A stretch of 64,000 nt of DNA. It comes from Lysobacter sp. GX 14042 (GTDB lineage Bacteria > Pseudomonadota > Gammaproteobacteria > Xanthomonadales > Xanthomonadaceae). Shown here one piece after another: positions 17,690 to 27,281 of this stretch. Each line of letters starts with the position of its first letter. Position 1 is the stretch's first letter. Location: positions 62,001 to 126,000 of the forward strand of contig NZ_JAJUWY010000005.1 of the NCBI RefSeq assembly GCF_021390425.1. The letters are read 5' to 3'. The position numbers and the translations under genes were made by a program. The notes below the pieces were generated by a model. It was not told the origin of the DNA. It worked only from the letters and a program-made list of their open reading frames with translations, and did no database searches.

Positions 17690-18808
17690 ATGCACGTTTC
17701 AACCGGTCCAAGGGTGTGCCTCACGCCGGTGGCACGCATCGGGGATGGACTGGCGGCGGAGATCGACCGGCTGGCAGCCAGCGCCGCCGAACCCAACCCC
17801 TTCTATGAAAGCTGGTGCCTGCGGCCGGCGCTGGAACTGCTGGCCACCGCTCCGCTGGAGCTGCTGACCGTACGTACCGCCGCGGGCGGGCTGATCTGCC
17901 TGCTACCGCTGACCCGTCGCCCGCATTTCAAGCGGCTGCCCCGCCGCACCCTGCGTTCGTGGCAGCATGACTATGCGTTCCTGGCCGCGCCGCTGGTTCA
18001 CCGCGACCACCTCCAGGAAGCGGTCGATGCCCTGCTCGACTGGTTCGCCGACACCTGCACGACGGCCGGGGTCGTGGAGCTGGCGAACATCCGCATGGAT
18101 GGCCCGGTGGCCGCGGCGCTGGACGCGGGGATCGCGCGGCGTCCCGGCCTGCTGTCGCGCTGCATCCGCTGGACCCGCGCAATGCACCGGCTGGACGCGC
18201 CGGACGACCCGTCCCACATGTCGAACCGGCAGCGCGGCACGCTGCGCCGCAAGGAACGCCGGCTGGCCGAGAAAGGCGCGCTCGGCTACCGCGTGATGTC
18301 CGACGACGACGACCTCATGGCCTGGGTCGGCAACTTCCTGCGCGTGGAGGCCAGCGGCTGGAAGGGGCGTGCCGGCACCGCCATGGATGCCGGCGAGGCC
18401 GACCGTGCGTTCCTGGTCGCCGCCTGCCGGGCCGCGCGGGCCGCCGGGCAGCTGCACATGCTGGCCCTGGAACTGGACGGCGAGCCGATCGCGATGAAGT
18501 GCAACTTTCTCAGCGGGACCCATGCCTTCACCTTCAAGATCGCCTACGACGAGGCGTACGCGCGGCATTCGCCGGGCATCCTGCTGGAGCTGTTCCAGAT
18601 GGGCTGCATCCGCGAGACCCACCCGCAGCTCGAGGCGGTCGATTCCTGCACCGTGGCCGACAACACCATGTTCCCGAACCTGTGGCCGGGCACGTGCGAA
18701 CTGGGCGACTACGCGATCCTGCGCAACAACCTGGTCAACCGGGCCGCGCTGCAGCACGGCGAGCGCCTGCAGCGGATGCTGCGCCCTCCGGCCGAGGCGG
18801 TTGCATGA
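17690..18808 (+). CDS. BioF2-like/FemAB-type acyltransferase (GNAT fold)
   Basis: 372 residues. The C-terminal half is the BioF2-like acetyltransferase block: MSNRQRGTLRRKERRLAEKG, FLRVEASGWKGRAGTAM, LALELDGEPIAMKCNFLSG and FKIAYDEAYARHSPGILL. The N-terminal half (WCLRPALELL, ICLLPLTRRP) is the partner half of the same double-GNAT fold. Relatives work in polysaccharide and cell-wall modification and are found in cellulose, CelD-like and exosortase-A loci; the acyl donor here is unknown. The ATG at 17690 has GGGAG upstream. The stop overlaps the next start by 4 bp, so it is the first gene of a three-gene operon. Confidence 0.8.
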   Translation: MHVSTGPRVCLTPVARIGDGLAAEIDRLAASAAEPNPFYESWCLRPALELLATAPLELLTVRTAAGGLICLLPLTRRPHFKRLPRRTLRSWQHDYAFLAAPLVHRDHLQEAVDALLDWFADTCTTAGVVELANIRMDGPVAAALDAGIARRPGLLSRCIRWTRAMHRLDAPDDPSHMSNRQRGTLRRKERRLAEKGALGYRVMSDDDDLMAWVGNFLRVEASGWKGRAGTAMDAGEADRAFLVAACRAARAAGQLHMLALELDGEPIAMKCNFLSGTHAFTFKIAYDEAYARHSPGILLELFQMGCIRETHPQLEAVDSCTVADNTMFPNLWPGTCELGDYAILRNNLVNRAALQHGERLQRMLRPPAEAVA

Positions 18809-19890
18809 GTACGCTCGCGCCACTGGCAGCCAGGATCGATACGACGCCGCGCTACTGCACCCGCCCCGGCGACCCGGTGCGCGACCGCGATGCCGTCCTC
18901 GCCATCTGGGGCGACAACTTCGGCCCGCTGGCCATGCAGCCGCACAAGTACGACCACTTCTATCGCGACAACCCGTTCGGACCGGCGATGCTCCAGTTGC
19001 TGTGCCGGCAGTCCGACGGCGAACCGGTGGGCGTCATCGGCGCCGGCCCGCGCCCGATGATCTGGCGGGGACAGCCCATCCGCGCGGCGGTCGTGGCGCA
19101 TTTCGCGGTGCTGGCGCAGCATCGCTCGCTGGGGCCGGCACTGATGCTGCAGCAGGCCCTGGTGGCGACTGCGCGCGAGCGCTTCGACCTGCTGTACGGC
19201 CTGCCAAGGCCGAGCGCGGCCGGCGTTGCGCGCCGGGCCGGCTTTGCGGCACTGGGCAAGCTGACCCGGCATGCCCGGGTCCTTCGCCATGGCGGCTATC
19301 TGCAGCGCCGGCTGCCGGCCGCGGTCGCACGGCCCGCGGGCGCGCTGGTCGACATGGCCGCGCAACTGCGCGACAGGGTGGCCGACGGGGTCCGCCCCCG
19401 GCTGCACTGGTCCTGGTCGGCGCGCAGCGATCCGCGGATGGACGCGCTGTGGCATGGATCCGCGCATGCCGGTGCGCTGACCAGCGTGCGCACCCACCGG
19501 CTGCTGCAGTGGCGCTTCGATCGCCCGCCGGCCGGCCGCGCGCGCTTCCTGCTGGTGGCTGACGATGCCGGGCGGCTGGTGGCGTGGTTCGCCTGCGACG
19601 CGCATGTCGGACCGGACGATCCGCTGCGGGTGGTCGACTACTGGTCGGCCGGTGCGATGACCGGGATCGACCGGCCCTTGATCCGGGTGCTGGTCGCCGC
19701 GGCCCGTGCCCAAGGCCGCAGCGCCATCCACCTGCTGGTGACCACCAGCGAGGCGGCAATGGCCAGCTGGCGTGCGGAAGGCTTCGTCGCCCGCAGCGCA
19801 CAGCCGCTGATCGGCCTCTGGCTCAACCGGTGCCTGGCGCCGGACGGCGCGGCGGATCTGCACATGAGCTGGCTGGACCAGGACGGGTGA
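18805..19890 (+). CDS. GNAT-family N-acetyltransferase, uncharacterised
   Basis: 361 residues. The N-terminal half looks like a GNAT domain: AVVAHFAVLAQHRSLGPALMLQQAL (about 91-115) occupies the motif A position for acetyl-CoA binding, followed by DLLYGLPRPSAAGVARRAGF. The C-terminal half (MDALWHGSAHAGALTSVRTH; LLQWRFDRPP) resembles the second GNAT-like half of double-domain acyltransferases. I recognise no catalytic residue with certainty. The start overlaps the upstream acyltransferase gene (ATGA), and the methyltransferase begins 2 bp after its stop, so the three proteins are made together. Confidence 0.72.
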   Translation: MSTLAPLAARIDTTPRYCTRPGDPVRDRDAVLAIWGDNFGPLAMQPHKYDHFYRDNPFGPAMLQLLCRQSDGEPVGVIGAGPRPMIWRGQPIRAAVVAHFAVLAQHRSLGPALMLQQALVATARERFDLLYGLPRPSAAGVARRAGFAALGKLTRHARVLRHGGYLQRRLPAAVARPAGALVDMAAQLRDRVADGVRPRLHWSWSARSDPRMDALWHGSAHAGALTSVRTHRLLQWRFDRPPAGRARFLLVADDAGRLVAWFACDAHVGPDDPLRVVDYWSAGAMTGIDRPLIRVLVAAARAQGRSAIHLLVTTSEAAMASWRAEGFVARSAQPLIGLWLNRCLAPDGAADLHMSWLDQDG

Positions 19891-19892
19891 GC

Positions 19893-20585
19893 ATGGCGGG
19901 CTTCGCGCGCAAGCTGGTCCGGCAGATCCGCATCGACGGCGTGGCCGGGGTGCTCGCCAAGGTGCCACTCTGGCTGCGCGGCCACTGCGAGGCCAGGCTG
20001 GACCGCCGCCTGGGCATCGCCACCGTGGGCCAGGTCGAGGTCGCCGATTCGGCGCTGCTCGAGCCCGGCCATGACCACCTGGCCAACGCGGTCTTCTACG
20101 CGCCGTTGCAGTTCGCCAAGTTCCGCCGGCTGATCCGCGCCGCGCGGCCATTCGATCCGGAGCAGTACACCTTCATCGACTACGGGGCCGGCAAGGGCCG
20201 CGCCCTGGTGCTGGCCAGCGGCCTGGGATTCCGCCGGGTGGTGGGCATCGAGCTGTTCGACTCGCTCTGCCGCCACGCCAGGCGCAACCTGGACGCGGTT
20301 GCCGCCCGCGACCCGGCCGCGGCCCGGATCGAACTGCTGTGCATGGACGCGGCGCTCTACCGCCCGCCCGCCGGCGACCTGTTCTGCTACTTCTACAACC
20401 CGTTCGACGACGTGGTGATGCGTCAGGTGCTGGCCCATCTCGAGGCCGCCGATGCCAGCGCCGCGCGGCGCATCCTCATCGCCTACTCCAACCCGGTCCA
20501 CGCCGGGGTGTTCGATTCGGCGGGCTTCCTGCGCCTGCACCACAGCAGCGACGGCCTGCGCATCTACCGCAACCGGCGCCACTGA
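19893..20585 (+). CDS. Class I SAM-dependent methyltransferase, uncharacterised
   Basis: 230 residues. Motif I FIDYGAGKGRALVLAS binds S-adenosylmethionine, and VVGIELFDSLCRHARRNL gives the acidic end of strand 2. LFCYFYNPFDDVVMRQVL fills the motif IV position, where an NPF triad is reminiscent of N/DPPY-type amino-group methylases, although the match is loose. The N-terminus (ARKLVRQIRIDGVAGVL) is basic and amphipathic. It is the last gene of the acyltransferase operon; nothing in the sequence gives the substrate. mutS follows in the same direction after about 115 bp. Confidence 0.8.
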   Translation: MAGFARKLVRQIRIDGVAGVLAKVPLWLRGHCEARLDRRLGIATVGQVEVADSALLEPGHDHLANAVFYAPLQFAKFRRLIRAARPFDPEQYTFIDYGAGKGRALVLASGLGFRRVVGIELFDSLCRHARRNLDAVAARDPAAARIELLCMDAALYRPPAGDLFCYFYNPFDDVVMRQVLAHLEAADASAARRILIAYSNPVHAGVFDSAGFLRLHHSSDGLRIYRNRRH

Positions 20586-20589
20586 GCCG

Positions 20590-20619
20590 TTCGTCGGCCC
20601 CGCCGCGACCGACTACAAT
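20590..20619 (+). promoter_or_regulatory. Possible mutS promoter
   Basis: A good -10 element TACAAT (20614-20619) stands alone in the gap before mutS. The -35 at 18 bp spacing (TTCGTC) is poor, so the call rests mainly on the -10. Confidence 0.3.
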
Positions 20620-20702
20620 CCCCGGTCGCCGGCCGGGTCGCGTGCGCTGCTCCCCCGCGTCCACCAGGCCGTTCCCTACACGTGGACTTGTCGTTGAACC
20701 AG

Positions 20703-23282
20703 ATGGCCGCCCCGACCGGGACCCAGCCCGAGCACACCCCCCTGATGAAGCAGTTCTTCGCCGCCAAGGCGGAGCATCCGGACGTGCTGTTGTTCTTCCG
20801 GATGGGGGACTTCTACGAGCTGTTCTTTGACGACGCGCGCAAGGCGGCGAAGCTGCTCGACATCACCCTGACCCAGCGCGGGTCCTCGGCCGGCCAGCCG
20901 ATCCCGATGGCCGGCGTGCCGCATCACTCGTCCGAGGGCTACCTGGCCCGGCTGGTGGCGCTGGGCGAGTCGGTGGCGATCTGCGAGCAGGTCGGTGACC
21001 CGGCGACCAGCAAGGGCCTGGTCGAGCGCAAGGTGGTGCGCATCGTCACCCCGGGCACGGTGACCGACGAGGCCCTGCTCAGCGAGCGCCGCGACACCCT
21101 GCTGCTGGCGGTTGCCCGCGGCCGTGATGGCTGGGGCGTGGCATGGGCGGACCTGGCTGGCGGACGCTTCCTGGTCAACGAGGTCGCCAGCGAGGATGCG
21201 CTGGAGGCCGAGCTGGCACGGCTTGAGCCGGCCGAGCTGCTGCTGCCCGACGAGGACGGCTGGCCGCCTTTCGCGACCTCGCGCACCGGCGTACGGCGGC
21301 GGGCGCCGTGGCTGTTCGATCCCGATTCCGGTCGCCGCCAGCTGCTGAGGTTCTTCGGCACCCACGATCTCACCGGCTTCGGCATCGACGACCGGCCGCT
21401 GGCGATCGCCGCGGCAGCCGCGTTGCTGGGCTACGTCGAGGAAACCCAGAAGCAGCGGCTGCCGCACCTGACCGCGATCGCGGTGGAGTCCGGCGACGGC
21501 GCCATCGCCATGAATGCCGCCACCCGCCGCCATCTCGAACTCGACACCCGCACCGACGGCGAGACCCGCCACACCCTGCTGGGCGTGCTCGACTCCACCG
21601 TGACCCCGATGGGCGGCCGGCTGCTGCGCCGCTGGCTGCATCGCCCGTTGCGCGACCACCCCACCCTGCGCAGGCGCCACCACGCGCTGGCCACTTTGCT
21701 GGAATCGGATGCCGGCGACGCATTGCGCACCCGGTTCCGCGGCCTGGGCGACCTGGAGCGGATCCTCGCCCGCATCGCCCTGCGCAGCGCCCGCCCGCGC
21801 GACCTGTCCACCCTGCGCGACGGGCTGGGCATGCTGCCGGACGTGCGCGGCCTGCTCGCCCCGCTGGACTCGCCGCGGCTCGACGAGCTGGCCGCGCAGC
21901 TGGGCGAGCACGACTCACACGCGCACCTGCTGTCTTCGGCGATCGTCGGGCAGCCTCCGGTGCTGGCCCGCGACGGCGGCGTGTTCGCCGAAGGCTACGA
22001 CGCCGAACTCGACGAACTGCGCCGGCTGTCCACCAGCGCCGACCAGTTCCTGGTCGACCTGGAGCTGCGCGAGCGCGAAGCTTCCGGCATCCCGACCCTG
22101 AAGGTCGGCTACAACCGCGTGCACGGCTATTACCTGGAGATAAGCAAGGCCCACGCGGCCAAGGCACCGACCCATTACACCCGGCGCCAGACCCTCACCA
22201 ATGCCGAGCGCTACATCACCGAGGAGCTGAAGGCTTTCGAGGACAAGGTGCTGTCGGCTCGCGAGCGGGCGCTTGCACGCGAGCGGCTGCTGTACGAGCA
22301 GTTGCTGGACGTGCTCGGCGGCCAGTTGGAGCCGCTCAAGCTGTGCGCCGCCGCGCTGGCCGAGCTCGACGTGCTGGCCGGCCTGGCCGAACGCGCGCAG
22401 GAACTCGACTGGGCACGGCCGGAGCTGACCGGCGAGCCCGGCATCCACATCGAGCGCGGCCGCCACCCGGTGGTCGAGGCGGTGCGCGACGAGCCCTTCG
22501 AACCCAACGACCTGGTCCTGCACCCCGACCGGCGCATGCTGGTGATCACCGGCCCCAACATGGGCGGCAAGAGCACCTACATGCGCCAGAACGCACTGAT
22601 CGTGCTGCTGGCGCACATCGGCAGCTTCGTGCCGGCCGCGCGCGCGGTGATCGGCCCGATCGACCGCATCCTGACCCGCATCGGCGCCGGCGACGACCTC
22701 GCCCGCGGGCAGTCGACCTTCATGGTCGAGATGAGCGAGACCAGCTACATCCTCCATCACGCCACCGACCAGTCGCTGGTGCTGATGGACGAAATCGGCC
22801 GGGGCACCTCCACCTACGACGGCCTGGCCCTGGCCGAAGCCTGCGCCCGCCACCTGGCCGGGGCCAACCGCGCCTGGACCCTGTTCGCGACCCACTACTT
22901 CGAACTGACCACCCTGGCCGAGCCGTCCAGCGGGATCGCCAACGTGCACCTGGACGCGGTCGAGCATGGCGAAGCGCTGGTGTTCATGCATGCGGTCAAG
23001 GACGGCCCCGCCGACCGCAGTTTCGGCCTGCAGGTGGCGGCGCTGGCAGGCCTGCCCAGGACGGTGATCAGCCAGGCACGCGGACGATTGGCCGAGCTGG
23101 AAGCACAGAGCCGGGACGCACCGCGCCCTTCGATGGCCGCACCGGCGCTGGATGCGCCCCAGCAGATCGGATTGTTTGCGCCGCCTTCGGCAGCACTCGA
23201 GGCGCTTGCCGCGCTGGATCCGGACGAGCTGACGCCGAAACAGGCGTTGGAGGCCCTGTACCGGTTGAAGTCGTTGGGGTGA
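20703..23282 (+). CDS. mutS: DNA mismatch repair protein MutS
   Basis: 859 residues. The mismatch-recognition F-x-E motif is Phe37-Tyr38-Glu39 (MGDFYELFF), preceded by TPLMKQFF at the family position. The C-terminal ATPase has Walker [14 protein letters not shown] near residue 617, then [24 protein letters not shown] and the ATHYFELT switch, and ends in a dimerisation helix ([16 protein letters not shown]). MutS binds mismatches and recruits MutL. No start has a clear ribosome site; I prefer the ATG at 20703 because it puts the TPLMKQ motif as far from the N-terminus as in E. coli. A GTG at 20682 would add 7 residues. Confidence 0.97.
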   Translation: MAAPTGTQPEHTPLMKQFFAAKAEHPDVLLFFRMGDFYELFFDDARKAAKLLDITLTQRGSSAGQPIPMAGVPHHSSEGYLARLVALGESVAICEQVGDPATSKGLVERKVVRIVTPGTVTDEALLSERRDTLLLAVARGRDGWGVAWADLAGGRFLVNEVASEDALEAELARLEPAELLLPDEDGWPPFATSRTGVRRRAPWLFDPDSGRRQLLRFFGTHDLTGFGIDDRPLAIAAAAALLGYVEETQKQRLPHLTAIAVESGDGAIAMNAATRRHLELDTRTDGETRHTLLGVLDSTVTPMGGRLLRRWLHRPLRDHPTLRRRHHALATLLESDAGDALRTRFRGLGDLERILARIALRSARPRDLSTLRDGLGMLPDVRGLLAPLDSPRLDELAAQLGEHDSHAHLLSSAIVGQPPVLARDGGVFAEGYDAELDELRRLSTSADQFLVDLELREREASGIPTLKVGYNRVHGYYLEISKAHAAKAPTHYTRRQTLTNAERYITEELKAFEDKVLSARERALARERLLYEQLLDVLGGQLEPLKLCAAALAELDVLAGLAERAQELDWARPELTGEPGIHIERGRHPVVEAVRDEPFEPNDLVLHPDRRMLVITGPNMGGKSTYMRQNALIVLLAHIGSFVPAARAVIGPIDRILTRIGAGDDLARGQSTFMVEMSETSYILHHATDQSLVLMDEIGRGTSTYDGLALAEACARHLAGANRAWTLFATHYFELTTLAEPSSGIANVHLDAVEHGEALVFMHAVKDGPADRSFGLQVAALAGLPRTVISQARGRLAELEAQSRDAPRPSMAAPALDAPQQIGLFAPPSAALEALAALDPDELTPKQALEALYRLKSLG

Positions 23283-23289
23283 TCGGGGG

Positions 23290-23331
23290 GTTCCGGCGCA
23301 ATACGCCGCGGTGCGGCTATTGCGCCCTACG
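23290..23331. repeat. Palindromic repeat, GGCGCAATA family (copy 1)
   Basis: Imperfect palindrome GGCGCAATA...CGGCTATTGCGCC ending in CTACG, just after the mutS stop. The same unit occurs at 63123-63162 with compensated differences in the stem; degenerate or half copies are at 28073, 40733 and 45334. Between it and mgtE I see no recognisable Mg2+ riboswitch, only a CGGCGG-CTGAA-CCGCCG hairpin near 23498. Confidence 0.75.
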
Positions 23332-23556
23332 CAGCCCGTAATCGTTTGCCCCTCCGGCGATCGATGCCTAAACTCCGGCGGTCCGCCGGGGCCCCTCGTC
23401 CCCGGCCACTTCCACGCCGTGGACACACCCGATCGACCTAGATCAACCAACTTCACCATGGGCCGAGGCGGTCCGTGGCGTCGTGGGGAGCGCCCCGGCG
23501 GCTGAACCGCCGCCCGCCTCCGCGGCCGCCACCCGCGCCCGGACCGGAGGCATGCA

Positions 23557-24969
23557 ATGACCCTGGACACCCTCGCCGTACGTCCCCTCCACCCTGTCGA
23601 TGCACAGGGCAACTTCGATGCCGACCAGGCGGCCGCATGGCTCGGCAGCCGGCTACAGGCCGATGACCTGGACGCCTTGCGGGCGGCGCTGCCGGACGTG
23701 CTGGCGGTCGACCTGGCGGACATCCTCAGCCGCCTGCCGCCGCTGGCGATGGCCACGGTGCTGCCACTGATCCCGGGCGAGGAGCGCGCCCTGGTGTTCG
23801 GCTACCTGCCACTGGAGCTGCAGACCAGCCTGGTGGCGAAGATGCCGCGGGCCAAGGTGGTCGAGCTGCTCGACCTGATGTCGGCCGACGAGCGGGTCGA
23901 CCTCTACAACACCCTGCCACCCGACCGCCGCGAGCGCGTGCTGCCGGCGCTGGCCCACGCCGAACGCGAGGACATCCGCCGCCTGGCCAGCTACCCGCCC
24001 GGCAGCGTCGGCTCGATCATGACCTCCGAGTACGCGGTGCTGACCGCGGAGCTCAACGCCGGTGAGGCGATCGCCGAGCTGCGGCGGGTCGCTCCCGATG
24101 CCGAGACGATCTACAACGCCTATGTCGTCGACCCCCAGCGCCGGCTGATCGGCGTGGTCAGCCTGCGCCGGCTGATCCTGGCCGAGCCCGACACCCCGCT
24201 GGCCGAGGTGATGGCGCCCAACCCGATCACCGTGCAGGTCGACGCCGAGCGCCGCGAAGCGGCCAGGCGGATCGCCCGCTACGACTTCATCGTCCTGCCG
24301 GTGGTCGACCACGACGGACGCATCGTCGGCATCGTCACCGCCGACGACGCCATGGACGTCGCCGCGGCCGAAGCCACCGACGACTTCCACAAGACCGGTG
24401 GTTCGCTGGGCAACCTGACCGTCAGCATGAAGAGCGCCACCGTCGGCCTGCTGTACCGGCAACGGGTGTACTGGCTGGTGGTGCTGGTGTTCGCCAACCT
24501 GTTTTCCGGTGCCGGCATCGCCCACTTCGAGGACCTGATCGCCACCAACATGGCGCTGGTGTTCTTCCTCCCGCTGCTGATCGCCAGTGGCGGCAACGCC
24601 GGCGCGCAGTCGGCCACGCTCATGGTGCGCGCGCTGGCCACCGGCGACATCGAGCTACGCGACTGGAGCTCGATGCTGCTGCGCGAACTGGCCGTGGCCC
24701 TGCTGCTGGGCGTCACCATGGCCCTGGCGGTCAGCGCCATCGGAGTGTTCCGCGGCGGGCCGCCGATCGCTCTGGTGGTGGCGGTGGCGATGCTGCTGAT
24801 CGTGATGGTCGGCAGCCTGATGGGCATGTCGCTGCCCTTCCTGCTCAGCCGGTTCCGCGCCGATCCGGCGTCCGCCAGCTCCCCGCTGATCACCTCGCTG
24901 GCCGACGGCATCGGCATCCTGATCTACTTCGGCATCGCGACCTGGCTGCTGGGGATGCTGGGCGGTTGA
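23557..24969 (+). CDS. mgtE: Magnesium transporter MgtE
   Basis: 470 residues in the usual MgtE order. The N-terminal superhelical domain (about 20-135) has DLADILSRLPP and AEREDIRRLASYPPGSVGSIMT. Two CBS domains follow (about 140-265; DAETIYNAYVVDPQRRLIGVV and DFIVLPVVDHDGRIVGIVT), then five transmembrane helices from about 300 with PLLIASGGNAGAQSATL, the pore signature. Low Mg2+ in the cytosol opens the channel through the CBS domains. A GGAGG site precedes the ATG. It is convergent with the trans-sulfuration gene, with only 14 bp between the ends. Confidence 0.95.
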   Translation: MTLDTLAVRPLHPVDAQGNFDADQAAAWLGSRLQADDLDALRAALPDVLAVDLADILSRLPPLAMATVLPLIPGEERALVFGYLPLELQTSLVAKMPRAKVVELLDLMSADERVDLYNTLPPDRRERVLPALAHAEREDIRRLASYPPGSVGSIMTSEYAVLTAELNAGEAIAELRRVAPDAETIYNAYVVDPQRRLIGVVSLRRLILAEPDTPLAEVMAPNPITVQVDAERREAARRIARYDFIVLPVVDHDGRIVGIVTADDAMDVAAAEATDDFHKTGGSLGNLTVSMKSATVGLLYRQRVYWLVVLVFANLFSGAGIAHFEDLIATNMALVFFLPLLIASGGNAGAQSATLMVRALATGDIELRDWSSMLLRELAVALLLGVTMALAVSAIGVFRGGPPIALVVAVAMLLIVMVGSLMGMSLPFLLSRFRADPASASSPLITSLADGIGILIYFGIATWLLGMLGG

Positions 24970-24983
24970 GGCTTCAACGTGCA

Positions 24984-26144
24984 TCACGCCAGCGCGGCGT
25001 CGAGGTCCTCCCACAGGTCCTCGACGTCTTCGATCCCGACCGACAGCCGCAGCAACCCCTCGGTGATCCCGGTCGCCTTGCGGGTCGCTTGGTCCAGCAT
25101 CCGGTGGGTCAGGCCGGCCGGGTGCTGGACCAGCGTGTCCACCGAACCCAGGCTCACCGCCGGGGTCATCAGCTTCACCTTCGACATCAGCGCCGCGGCC
25201 GCAGCGTGGCCGCCCTTCGCCTCGAAGGAAATCAGCGTGCCCGGACCGCGCATCTGGGTGCCGGCCAGTTCCGCATTGCGCACCGTGCCCAGGCCCGGGT
25301 AATAGACCGCAGCCACGGCGGCATGGCCCTGCAGGCGGGTCGCCAGTTCGCGCGCATTCGCCTGCGCCCGCTCCACCCGCAGCGGCAGGGTCGGCAGGCC
25401 GCGGTGCAGCAGGAAGGCGGCCATCGGGTGCAGCAGGGCGCCGGTGGCGGCGCGCATCGTGCGCAACGGGGCGGCGTCCTCTTCACTGCAGCACACCACG
25501 CCGGCGATCACGTCACCATGGCCGCCCAGGAACTTGGTCGCGCTGTGCAACACGTAGGTCGCACCCAGGTTCGCGGGGTTCTGCAGCACGGGGGTGGCGA
25601 AGGTGGAGTCCACCAGCACCGGCACCCCGCCGGCGGCCTCGACCACGGCCTGGATGTCGACCAGGTCCAGGGTCGGGTTGCCGGGAGTCTCGATCACCAC
25701 CAGCGCGGTGTCGTCGCGGCGACGGGCGGCGATCTCGCCGGGCTGCACGAATTCGGCCTCCAGCCCGCACAGTCCGCTGGACAGCAGATGGTCGGAGGTG
25801 CCGTACAGCGGGCGCACCACCAGCACGTGGCGACCGTGGGCCTGGCGGGCCATCAGCACCGCGGTCAGGGCCGCCATGCCGGACCCGTAGGCGACGCAGG
25901 CCTGCGTCCCCTCCAGCGCGGCGATCGCGCGCTCGGTCCGGGCCACGGTGGGATTGTGCAGGCGGGCGTAGATCGGGTTGTCGGCGCGGGCCTGGCCCGC
26001 GACCAGGGCCGAAAAGCTGTCGCCTCCCGCGTCCAGGTCGGTCACCGGGTAGGTGGTCGACAGGTCCAGCGGCGGCGCGTGCACGCCCAGTTCGATGAAG
26101 TCCTCGCGACCGGCGTGTACCGCGGTGGTGTGGAAACGACGCAT
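24984..26144 (-). CDS. Trans-sulfuration PLP enzyme (cystathionine gamma-synthase/lyase family)
   Basis: 386 residues of the Cys/Met metabolism fold. SGMAALTAVLMARQ, RPLYGTSDHLL, VIETPGNPTLDLVDI and the PLP-lysine site HSATKFLGGHGD (the Schiff-base lysine) are intact, followed by SLGSVDTLVQHPAGLTH. Family members include cystathionine gamma-synthase, cystathionine gamma-lyase, O-succinylhomoserine sulfhydrylase and methionine gamma-lyase, which are hard to separate by motif. No metB/metA neighbour is present, so the exact reaction is left open. The start is the ATG at 26144. Confidence 0.88.
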   Translation of the reverse strand: MRRFHTTAVHAGREDFIELGVHAPPLDLSTTYPVTDLDAGGDSFSALVAGQARADNPIYARLHNPTVARTERAIAALEGTQACVAYGSGMAALTAVLMARQAHGRHVLVVRPLYGTSDHLLSSGLCGLEAEFVQPGEIAARRRDDTALVVIETPGNPTLDLVDIQAVVEAAGGVPVLVDSTFATPVLQNPANLGATYVLHSATKFLGGHGDVIAGVVCCSEEDAAPLRTMRAATGALLHPMAAFLLHRGLPTLPLRVERAQANARELATRLQGHAAVAAVYYPGLGTVRNAELAGTQMRGPGTLISFEAKGGHAAAAALMSKVKLMTPAVSLGSVDTLVQHPAGLTHRMLDQATRKATGITEGLLRLSVGIEDVEDLWEDLDAALA

Positions 26145-26185
26145 GCATCAGGCCCCTGTTGTGGAGTCCGGATGCTAACGCGTCC

Positions 26186-26590
26186 TCACAGTGCGTCGAT
26201 GTCGCCGAGTGCGCGGATCAGGCGGCGCGCGCGCTTGTCCGGCTTTCCTTCCGGCGCCCGGTAGCCCACGCGTTCGGCGGCGCGCCGTGCCCTCGCGTCC
26301 TCGCGCGCCTTCCGCGAGGCGTCCGATTCCGCGTACAGCGCCTGCGCCACCACGGCCGGTCCGCGGGTGTCGCTGAGCCCGAGCACCTGCAGTTCGAACA
26401 CCTCCTCACCGCGGGTGACCTTGAGCGCGTCCCCCACCCGCACCGCGCGCGACGGCTTGGGGCGCTGCCCGCCGACCTCGACCTTGCCGTGCTCGACGGC
26501 CTGTCTGGCCAGGCTGCGGGTCTTGAAGAAGCGCGCGGCCCACAACCACAGGTCCAGGCGGACGGTCTCGTTGTGTTCGGAGTGATCCAT
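26186..26590 (-). CDS. hslR: Heat shock protein 15 (S4-domain RNA-binding protein HslR)
   Basis: 134 residues. The S4 RNA-binding domain is at the N-terminus: VRLDLWLWAARFFKTRSLARQ and VEVGGQRPKPSRAVRVGD. The C-terminal tail is basic (ARRAAERVGYRAPEGKPDKRARR), as in HslR. HslR binds free 50S subunits carrying stalled peptidyl-tRNA after heat shock and helps recycle them. It lies downstream of the rplS operon terminator, so it probably has its own promoter. Confidence 0.9.
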   Translation of the reverse strand: MDHSEHNETVRLDLWLWAARFFKTRSLARQAVEHGKVEVGGQRPKPSRAVRVGDALKVTRGEEVFELQVLGLSDTRGPAVVAQALYAESDASRKAREDARARRAAERVGYRAPEGKPDKRARRLIRALGDIDAL

Positions 26591-26641
26591 GCAGCGCCAT
26601 GATGCCGCGCCACCGATGGGCGCATGCTGAAGCCGGAAACG

Positions 26642-26670
26642 ACGACGGCCGCCCCGGGGGCGGCCGTCGT
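26642..26670 (-). terminator. Terminator of the rpsP-rimM-trmD-rplS operon
   Basis: A perfect 14-bp GC-rich stem (ACGACGGCCGCCCC / GGGGCGGCCGTCGT) with a very tight loop, 20 bp after the rplS stop. The tail on the minus strand is short (GTTTCC), so termination probably depends on hairpin strength. Confidence 0.75.
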
Positions 26671-26690
26671 GCGCGACTTGCGTCGGATTA

Positions 26691-27164
26691 TTACTCGGCG
26701 TCGGCAGCCGGCGCCTCTTCGGCCGGGGCCTTCGGAGCCTTCGCGGCTTCCTCGGCGGCCTTGGCCGCGGCGGCCTGCGCCAGGGCCTTGGCGCGGGCGT
26801 TGCCGGCCAGGTCTTCCTTGATGCGCGCCTTCTTGCCTTCCAGGCCGCGCAGGTAGTACAGCTTGCCGGCGCGGACCTTGCCGCGGCGCTTGACCTCGAC
26901 CGAATCGATGGTCGCGCTGTGGGTCTGGAACACGCGCTCCACGCCGAAGCCATGGGAGATCTTGCGCACGGTGAACGAGGAGTTCAGGCCGGCGTTCTTG
27001 GTGGCGATCACCACGCCCTCGTAGGCCTGCACGCGCTCGCGGTTGCCTTCCTTGACCTTCACATTGACGACCACGGTGTCACCGGGGCCGAAGGCGGGCA
27101 GCTCGCGCTGGATCTGCTGGGATTCGAACTCCTGCAGCAGGGTGTTGATGGAGGGCTTGTTCAT
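26691..27164 (-). CDS. rplS: 50S ribosomal protein L19
   Basis: 157 residues. The conserved core (about 1-115) starts [14 protein letters not shown] and includes [35 protein letters not shown] and [20 protein letters not shown]. The final 35-40 residues are an Ala/Glu/Lys/Pro-rich extension ([14 protein letters not shown]...) not present in E. coli L19 and typical of the family in xanthomonads. L19 sits at the 30S-50S interface. It is last in the rpsP operon, 166 bp after trmD, a gap that holds CTCGTTCCT repeats. Confidence 0.97.
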   Translation of the reverse strand: MNKPSINTLLQEFESQQIQRELPAFGPGDTVVVNVKVKEGNRERVQAYEGVVIATKNAGLNSSFTVRKISHGFGVERVFQTHSATIDSVEVKRRGKVRAGKLYYLRGLEGKKARIKEDLAGNARAKALAQAAAAKAAEEAAKAPKAPAEEAPAADAE

Positions 27165-27281
27165 GGCTTTGGCCTGTTGGAATGGTTGTAGCGCGAGTGC
27201 ACGTGGACCCGCGTCATGGCATGAAGCCGCACATTATGGAACACGCCACCCGCTTGGCGCAATCCCGCCGGGACGGGGCTT

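Noticed and set aside
23283..23556. M-box or other Mg2+ riboswitch before mgtE
   Set aside because: I could not find the conserved core or a three-helix arrangement; only a short hairpin and a repeat are visible.
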